Positions 57,757 to 64,000 of a stretch of DNA of 64,000 nt are shown in pieces (within the stretch, counting starts at the first letter, position 1; each line of letters starts with the position of its first letter). The position numbers and the translations under genes were made by a program. This DNA comes from Saccharum officinarum. Taxonomy: Eukaryota; Streptophyta; Magnoliopsida; Poales; Poaceae. Location: positions 4,863,831 to 4,927,830 of the forward strand of contig CM036231.1 in assembly GCA_020631735.1 (NCBI GenBank), read 5' to 3'. The notes under the pieces were generated by a model. It was not told the DNA's origin. It worked only from the letters and a program-made list of their open reading frames with translations, and searched no databases.

Positions 57757-58686
57757 GGGAAGTGTGACCCCGGCAAGAGGACCGAGGAGGATAAGGGCGA
57801 TGGCAAGGAGAAGGACGACAACTTCCCTATCATCAACAACTACTTCATGATCTTTGGCGGCCCCGTGGCCTATGACTCCAAGCACCAACGCAAGATGGAA
57901 CGCCGAGAGGTCTACGCCGCTGAGCTAGCCATGCCAGCCTTCCTCAACTGGTCTGGATCGGCCATCACTTTCGACCGTGATGACCATCTAGATCGCGTCC
58001 CTCAGCCGGGCCGATATCCGCTTGTTGTCCACCCCATTATCGGCAACACGTGACTTACCAAGGTACTGATGGATGGAGGCAACGGCCTCAACATCATGTA
58101 CGCCGAAACCCTTGACGCCATGGGGATTAGTCGGACCTAGCTCCGCCCAAGTGGCGCGCCTTTCCACGACATCATACCAGGGAAGCGGGCCTTGCCACTT
58201 GACCTATCTGTCACCTTTGGGGATCCCTCTAACTTCAGAAAGGAAACCCTCAACTTTGAGGTGGTGGGGTTCCATAGCACCTACCATGTCATGTTAGGGT
58301 GGCCATGCTACGCGAAGTTCATGGCCATCCCAAACTACACCAACCTCAAACTCAAGATGCTGGGGCCCAACAGGGTCATCACTGTCCACACCACTTACCA
58401 ATACGCCTACAAGTGCGATGTTGAGTGCTACGAGTACGCTGAGTCCATCATCAAGTCTAAGGCGCTTGCAGCCGAGTTGGAAGCACGCCTCAAAGAGGCA
58501 CCCGACCCCAAGCGGTCCACCGGCTCCTTTGAACCCATCGAGGGAGTCAAGGAAGCAATGCTCGTCGACTTTCTCCGTGTGAATAGCGACATGTTTGCGT
58601 GGAGTCCCTCGGACATGCCTGGCATCCTGAGGGAAGTCATCGAGCACTCCTTGGATATTCGGGCTAGCTCCAAACCGGTAAGGCAA
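57757..58686 (+). pseudogene. Outer Tat protease region
   Basis: A spacer with NYFMIFGGPVAYDSKHQRK leads to FDRDDHLDRVPQPGRYPLVV, then the protease with active site VLMDGGNGLNIMYAETLDAM (58063-58122) and YHVMLGWPCYAKFMAIPNY (58285-58341). The catalytic triplet reads D-G-G rather than D-S/T-G, which fits a DGGSGLN-type variant I associate with grass Tat elements. The start of RT follows (MFAWSPSDMPGI near 58591). Stops lie at 58051-58053, at about 58138, and as TGA at 58687-58689. Confidence 0.85.
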
Positions 58687-59400
58687 TGACTGCGCCGCTT
58701 CGACGAGGAGAAGCGTAGAGCAATCGGGGAGGAGATTCTCATGCTACTGGCAGCCGGGTTCATCAAGGAGGTGTTCCATCCCGAGTGGTTAGCTAATCCT
58801 GTACTTGTAAAAAAGAAAAATGGTAAATGGAGAATGTGTGTTGATTACACTGGTCTCAACAAGGCTTGTCCTAAACATCCGTTCCCTTTACCACGCATCG
58901 ATTAAATAGTTGACCCCACTTTAGGTTGTGAAGCTCTCTCTTTCCTTGATGCTTACTCCGGTTACCATCAAATCGTGATGAAAGAGTTTGACCAGCTCGC
59001 GACCTCTTTTGTCACCCTGTTCGGGACCTACTATTACGTAACCATGCCATTTGGCCTCAAGAACGCGGGGGCTACGTATTAACGCTATATGCTCACTATT
59101 TTTGGGGACCTCATCGGGTGGACCGTTGAGGCTTACGTAGATGACATCGTAGTCAAGTCAAAACAAACTGATAACCTGGTTGTCGATCTCGACCAGACAT
59201 TCAAATGCTTACGAGCCAAGAATATCAAGCTCAACCCCGAGAAATACATCTTCGGAATTCCGAGGGGAATTCTACTTGGCTTTATCGTCTCTGAGCATGG
59301 CATCGAAGCCAACCCAGAGAAGATCTCCGCTATCACGAACATGGGTCCAATCCAGGATTTGAAACGGGTACAACGCACGCCTCGGCGAACAAGGCCTGCC
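58687..59400 (+). pseudogene. Outer Tat reverse transcriptase
   Basis: Motifs in order: GFIKEVFHPEWLANPVLVKK, WRMCVDYTGLNKACPKHPF, ALSFLDAYSGYHQI, MPFGLKNAGATY and the catalytic AYVDDIVVKSK (YVDD at 59134-59145), then KLNPEKYIFGIPRGILLGF. In-frame stops occur at 58687-58689 (TGA), 58903-58905 (TAA) and 59080-59082 (TAA). After 59360 the frame shifts. It is a close relative of the inner element's enzyme, but distinct throughout. Confidence 0.9.
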
Positions 59401-60400
59401 CCTTTACCGGATTCTGAGAAAGACGGACCGCTTTGCTTGGACGCCCAAGGCCCAAGAGGCGCTTGATGGGCTTAAGGCACTTTTAATAAAGGCCCTGATC
59501 CTTGTGCCCCCGACTGAGGGGGAACCACTCTTATTATACATCACGGCCACTACTCAGGTAGTGAGTGCCGCCATCGTAGTGGAATGACAGGAGGAGTGTC
59601 ACACTCTCAAAGTCCAGCGTCTAGTGTACTTCATCAGTGAAGTCTTGTCTGACACCAAGACATGCTACCCGTAGATCCAGAAGCTCTTGTACGCTGTCCT
59701 CATCACCCGAAGGAAGCTGCGCCACTACTTCGAGTCACACCCGATCACGATCGTGTCATCCTTCCCCCTCGGGGAGGTGATTCAGAGCTGGGAGGCGACA
59801 GAAAGAATCGCTAGTGGGTAGTTGAACTCATGGGAGAAGGCATCAGCTATGCCCCTTGGAAAGCTAACAAGTCCCATGTGCTGGCAGACTTTGTGGTAGA
59901 ATGGACCGAGACCTAAACGCCACCGGCACCGGTAGAATAGGAGTACTGGACAATGTATTTCGATGGGTCACTGATGAAGAGCGGAGCTGGGGCGGGACTC
60001 GTCTTCGTCTCTCCCCTAGGCGTGCGCATGAGGTATATGATCTGGATCCATTTTTTGGTCTCTAACAATGTCACTGAGTATGAGGCACTTGTCAACGGTT
60101 TGCACATTGCCACCGAGCTTGGGATCTGACGACATGATGTCTGAGGTGACTCCTAGTTGATCGTAGACCAAGTCATGAAGGAGTCGAGTTATCTTGACCC
60201 CAAGATGGCGGCATACTGCCAAGTGGTACACCTCCTAGAAGAAAAGTTTGATGGCCTCGAGCTCAACCACATTGCTAGACGGTCTAACAAGGCAGCAGAT
60301 GAGCTTGCGAAGCTGGCATCTGGTTGGGCACCAGCTCCCATCGGCGTCTTCGCTAGCGATCTGTATAAGCCCTCAATCACTTATCAAGGGTCGACATAGG
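59401..60400 (+). pseudogene. Outer Tat RT connection and RNase H
   Basis: The connection (ALKVQRLVYFISEVL-type) spans 59400-59890 with stops. RNase H follows: TMYFDGSLMKSGAGAG near 59950, VSNNVTEYEALVNGL near 60058 and HIARRSNKAADELAKLAS near 60270. Several TAG and TGA codons break the stretch 60125-60155. The domain type matches the second RNase H typical of Tat elements. Confidence 0.87.
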
Positions 60401-61731
60401 ACGACAACGAGCCGCCCACGCTAACCTCGGGGGCTGACCCAACTTCGGCCCCAACCGACCCTGAGGTTTTGCAAATTAAGGATGACCTAGCCACAGGGCC
60501 CGACCCCCTACAGGACTGGAGAATCCCATACCATGACTGCTTGGTTCGCGGCGTACTCCCAACCAACAAGACCAAAGCCTGATGCCTTGCGCACCGTGCC
60601 AAGTCATTTGTCCTGCTAGATCGGGAACTTTACAAGCGGAGCCCCACTGGAATCCTGCAACGCTGCATCCCCAATGAGCAGGGGAAGAAGCTACTATAGG
60701 ACATCCATGGGGGCGTCTGCAGTCACCACACAGCGCCACACACCCTTGTTGGAAATACGTTCTGATAGGGCTTCTACTAGCCCACTGTCGTGGCTGACGC
60801 GACCAAGGTAGTATGCTCCTACAAAGGATGTCAGTACTATGCTCGACAAACTCATTTACTAGCCCAAGCGTTCCAGACGATTCCCATCACTTGGCCTTTC
60901 ACGGTCTGGGGTCTGGACCTTGTCGGGCCGCTCCAAAAATGCTCGGGGGCTTCACCCACTTGCTTGTCGCCATCGACAAGTTCTTGAAGTGGATTGAGGC
61001 TCGGCCAATCGGGCGAATCAAATCTGAGCAGGTGGTGCTCTTCTTTACTGATATTGTTCATCGCTTCGGGGTCCCAAACTCCATCACCGACACAGCACGC
61101 AGTTCACTGACAAAAAGTTCCTAGATTTCTGCGATGATCACCATATCCACGTGGATTGGGCAGCCGTGGCACACCCCTAGACAAACGGGCAGGTTGAGCG
61201 CGCCAACAGCATGATCTTGCAAGGCCTCAAGCCATGGATCTTTATCCGATTGAACAAATTTGGCCGTCGATGGGTCGCGGAACTCCCCACGGTCCCAAGC
61301 CGAGCCGAGCGATAGGTTTCACGCCCTTATTCATGGTCTATGGATCCGAGGCCATCCACCCCACTGACTTGGAGTATGGAGCGCTAAGGGTTAGAGCATA
61401 CGACGACCAAGGGAACCAAGCCTCCCTCAAAGACGCCATGGACCAAATGGTGGAAGCACGTGATGCCGCCCTACTCCACTCCGCCAAGTACTAGCAAGCC
61501 TTACACCGATACCACCACCGTCGCGTGCGGTGTCGGGCATTCAATGTCGAGGACCTGGTGCTTCACCTCAGACAGGACAGCAGAGGCCGCCACAAACTAA
61601 CACCACCATGGGAGGACCCATTCGTCGTCGTAGAAGTACTCCGACACGGCACCTACAAGCTGGCCACCACAGACGGCAAAGTCTTCACCAACGCTTGGAA
61701 CATTGAACAGCTACGTCGCTTCTACCCATAG
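60401..61731 (+). pseudogene. Outer Tat integrase
   Basis: The zinc finger (DIHGGVCSHHTAPHTLVG to CSYKGCQYY) lies at 60700-60840. The core has FTVWGLDLVGPL near 60900 (first Asp), then FFTDIVHRFGVPNSITD near 61042, where the frame slips before the second Asp region, and NGQVERANS near 61186 (Glu). FTPLFMVYGSEAIHPTDLEYG (61318-61380) and NIEQLRRFYP with TAG at 61729-61731 end the protein. Multiple stops show it is inactive. Confidence 0.88.
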
Positions 61732-62430
61732 ATTTCTAGGCTTGTCACATGTTTAATCGTGAAAGAATAAAAGAGTTCTCATTGTCTCTTATTTTGTTTA
61801 ACTCTAAGAGAGACTCGACCCTGCCTTTGGTTAGGGTCGGGCCTCCCTCGGGGGCTAAAAGGGGGGAACCCACCAACGATGTGAAATTTTCACAATACTT
61901 TTCGAAAAGTTTTTCGCACCCGAGCCCTTATAGCATTGTTTAAAAAAGCGGACATTTTAGAAAGCGAAGAGCCCCTTAGGACGGATCGATTGGACTACGA
62001 GAAACCTACACCTCGACGGTTATGGTGCCTTTGCTCACCAGTCTAGGCTTAAGGGGTTGACTCGTACTTCTAAAAAATCCATAAACATGACGTGGGGATC
62101 GGGCAACCATGTGAAAAACTCTACGAAAAATTATCTCCTGAGCCCTCCAACGGTGACTGGGAAATGCGGGTACGTTAAAGTACGAGGATCCCCGGGTAGG
62201 AGTTAATCGGACTGCGAAAAACCTACGCCTCTACGGCTACGGTACTCTCGCCCATTAACCCCGACCCTGGGCGTTAGACTCGACTCTAAATGCCGCAAGC
62301 CTAGACACACTAAGAGGACCGGGACGAATGCGTAAAGACTTAGAATGAAAGATAAACACAAGTTTTAAAGGGGCCCCAAGGGCCACGGACTTGTTCAACA
62401 TTCTAAGTTTTTACACAAGCATCTTGCCTG
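61732..62430. other. Post-pol spacer of the outer Tat element with a degenerate repeat
   Basis: Non-coding. Two related segments, GATTGGACTACGAGAAACCT (61987) and AATCGGACTGCGAAAAACCT (62204), lie about 218 bases apart and continue similar for roughly 80 bases, so there is an old tandem duplication. Confidence 0.55.
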
Positions 62431-62437
62431 ACGTTGT

Positions 62438-63480
62438 TTACAGATCCAAAGGCGGGAGGATGACCTCTTCTTCAAACTTGGCCACCAGGATCTTCATCGG
62501 CTCTAGCACTTCCTCATTGATGGCATCGAGCTCCTCCTCGGGGATGTCAACATAGCCCTCACTAAGCACCTCCAGGTCAATCTTCTGGTAGTAGGACCTG
62601 AAGACGACGAGCGCACGCCGCATCCCAAGGTGGAGCACCTCCTTCACTTGGGTCCGAACCCGCTCGAAGGTGACTCCAAGATGACCTCGCAGCGAGCTCG
62701 CTACGTGGCGCACCTGGACCGCCCCGAGGGCGTCACACACTAGCTCGACGGTGGCACATAGCTTGGAGTGCTCATGCTGCTCCATCTCTAGGGCCTCCCG
62801 CACCGATAGAAGCTCCGCCTCCACCGTGGCAGGCTTACTCTTCAGCCCTGATCATCACAGGAGGTAAGAAGAATATTTCAAAAAAGAGCCCAATGATGGA
62901 TGGCCAAAGGTACTTACCTTCTAACTCATGGGCCCTAGCCGAGTCCCACTGATGCCCTTGGGCCACCATGGCTCGGAGGGATTCCACCCTGGGCTTTAGC
63001 TGGCGGTTCTCTTCGGCAAGCCGAGAGGCCGCGCGTGTAGCCTCATGCATCTGGTCCTCCATGGTGTTCTTCTCCCTCCGAGCTATGTTGCACTCTTGGA
63101 GAGCCTCGTCGTGCTCACCAAGAGCATGCCTGCACTCATGGCAGACAGAGTCAAGCTCGGTCTGGAACCGCTCTGAGGCCCGTGATAGCTCGTCATGCTC
63201 GCTCTTCACCTTTTGGGCCCCCTCTTGGTCCTTACGAGCGCGCTCGATGAGGGCCACCAGCTTCTCTCCTAACTCCTTGGCATCGGTGACCGACTCATCA
63301 TAACGGATATGGAGATCATGTCTCTGTTGAGGTCAGCCATCTTCTGCTGGGCCTCTGCAAGCCACGCCTCGGCCGCAGCAGTCCTCCGCGCTTCCTCCGA
63401 CCAGCGTCCCCAGGAGCCCTGCTCATGACAGAGAAACTCTGACTTCGCCTGGCTCCGTTCAAGTAGCGCCTGCGCAAGGA
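62438..63480 (-). pseudogene. Antisense spliced coiled-coil gene of the outer Tat element
   Basis: On the minus strand an exon ends at a GTAAGT donor (62917-62912). A 70-base intron follows, with the acceptor at 62849-62848. The last exon (62847-62438) ends LEPMKILVAKFEEEVILPP and a stop. The first exon is a long coiled coil (SEHDELSRASERFQTELDSV, NTMEDQMHEATRAASRLAEE). The last exon has VKEVLHLGMRRALVVFRSYY, comparable to DIKEYVGALVLSLVRAHY at the same place in the inner element. A frameshift lies near 63300. The 5' part is lost at the LTR fragment that begins near 63484. Confidence 0.75.
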
Positions 63481-63499
63481 GCCATGTCAAGATCACCGA

Positions 63500-64000
63500 G
63501 CCTCGCAGGTTTGCCTCTGGAACAACAGACCAGACTCGGCGTCCGAGTCTGATCCAGTGTCCGGTCATGCCACCTAGGCAGACTAATACCTAGGGTTTAG
63601 TACCGGACGCGTGCGGTCAAGCCCTGACCAGTATCCGGTCATAACTCCGTGCCTCCTTTTCTTTTTCTAAGTCCACAACCATATCACCCTTGCTTTCAAG
63701 TTGCTAACCACACAGTGTGTAACTTGTGTGCATGTGTGTTAGCATTTTTCCAAGCATTTTTCAAGGGTCAATTGTTAGCACACTAAGTCCCTAATGCATA
63801 TGCAAGAATCATAGTGGCACTCGATAACCGATTAGCCAAATAATGCCCCTCTTCAAGTAGGCCACCGATCCTAAATACACTCACACCCTCTATGGTGTCT
63901 TGAGTGCCAAAACAAAAACCTATTTGATACCTTTGCCTTGATCTCCTTGGTTTTTTGTTTTTCTCTTTCTTCTTTTCCAAGTTTGAGCACATGATCTTCA
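63500..64000 (-). mobile_element. Truncated Sirevirus LTR running off the window
   Basis: The sequence matches the layout of the solo LTR 29870-31829 from its motif array onwards: GTCCGGTCATG and ACCGGACGCGTGCGGTC (63535-63650), GTGTGTTAGCATTTTTCC (63736), GCCCCTCTTCAAGTAGGCC (63845) and ATACCTTTGCCTTGATCTCC (63929). The LTR part with the TATA box and the CTAGAGGGGG end is missing, so the junction with the outer Tat element at about 63484-63520 is a truncation. Confidence 0.7.

Larger units (their letters stand above)
29552..63483 (+). mobile_element. Outer Tat-lineage Gypsy LTR retrotransposon (3' end outside window)
   Basis: The element starts with a TGTCGGGTA LTR end at 29552 and has its 5' LTR to 36630, with a priming site directly after. 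Gag is split into 36650-38472 and 57214-57756. Protease, reverse transcriptase, RNase H and integrase follow in Gypsy order, ending at 61731. A spliced antisense gene lies between pol and the missing 3' LTR (62438-63480). The antisense ORF between pol and the 3' LTR is a known feature of Tat-lineage elements such as Grande and RIRE2. It hosts two solo LTRs, a complete second Tat element and, inside that, a CACTA transposon. All coding parts carry stops, so it is inactive. The right end is approximate. Confidence 0.85.

Noticed and set aside
62968..63303. 111-codon plus-strand frame
   Set aside because: It is the complement of the coiled-coil exon on the minus strand; Ser/Arg-rich mirror composition is typical of such shadows.
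1..64000. CRISPR arrays, bacterial operons, rRNA or tRNA genes
   Set aside because: No regularly spaced identical repeats with unique spacers, no Shine-Dalgarno-spaced gene runs and no tRNA cloverleaf noticed. The window is nuclear plant repeat DNA.

Overview
ORGANISM AND CONTENT. The window is nuclear plant DNA, almost certainly from a grass. It is AT-rich, spliced and repeat-dominated, with Sirevirus (Copia), Tat-lineage and Tekay-like (Gypsy), CACTA, PIF/Harbinger and Helitron signatures of grass type. The LTR motifs look like the sorghum/sugarcane/Miscanthus group, but that is an impression. I find no intact host gene, no rRNA or tRNA, and nothing prokaryotic. LEFT HALF (1-29163). Positions 480-14770 and 14871-29163 are the same ~14.3 kb sequence in the same orientation, separated by exactly 100 N. 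They differ mostly by homopolymer indels plus a few substitutions. The simplest reading is two overlapping contig ends (or two haplotype contigs) placed in series by scaffolding, so everything there is probably listed twice. Each copy contains, in order: exon remnants of a plastid-type glucose-6-phosphate dehydrogenase-4-like (P0 type) pseudogene on the minus strand, with a PIF/Harbinger-type element in its 5' intron; fragments of an unrecognised plus-strand gene; a Helitron-like 3' terminus; and a stack of Sirevirus LTRs inserted in each other, ending in the 3' part of a minus-strand Sirevirus. RIGHT HALF (29318-64000). A Tat-lineage Gypsy element begins at 29552 and runs almost to the window end. 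Its 5' LTR holds two solo LTRs: a Sirevirus one with perfect TSD, and a ~4.1 kb Tekay-like one with a 4/5 TSD. Its gag is split at 38472/57214 by a complete second Tat-lineage element (38473-57213, TSD GTACC, LTRs about 5% diverged by hand count). That inner element carries gag-pol and, on the opposite strand, a spliced gene with a Pfam PF04195-like ('putative gypsy type transposon') start and a coiled-coil end. A 5.5 kb CACTA transposon (48462-53958, TSD TGG) sits inside the first exon of that gene. The outer element resumes with gag, protease, RT, RNase H and integrase, then its own antisense spliced coiled-coil gene, and is cut by a truncated Sirevirus LTR at the window end. HOW IT FITS TOGETHER. 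The right half is a stratigraphy: outer Tat, then inner Tat, then CACTA, with solo LTRs landing in the outer LTR. All retroelement coding regions are broken, often by TAG codons that fit C-to-T decay of methylated CHG sites. No functional host pathway is encoded here. The most unusual features are the serial contig overlap, the gene fragments beside a Helitron end, the element-specific motif arrays in the Sirevirus LTRs, the PPT-like tandem array, and the spliced antisense genes of the two Tat elements.
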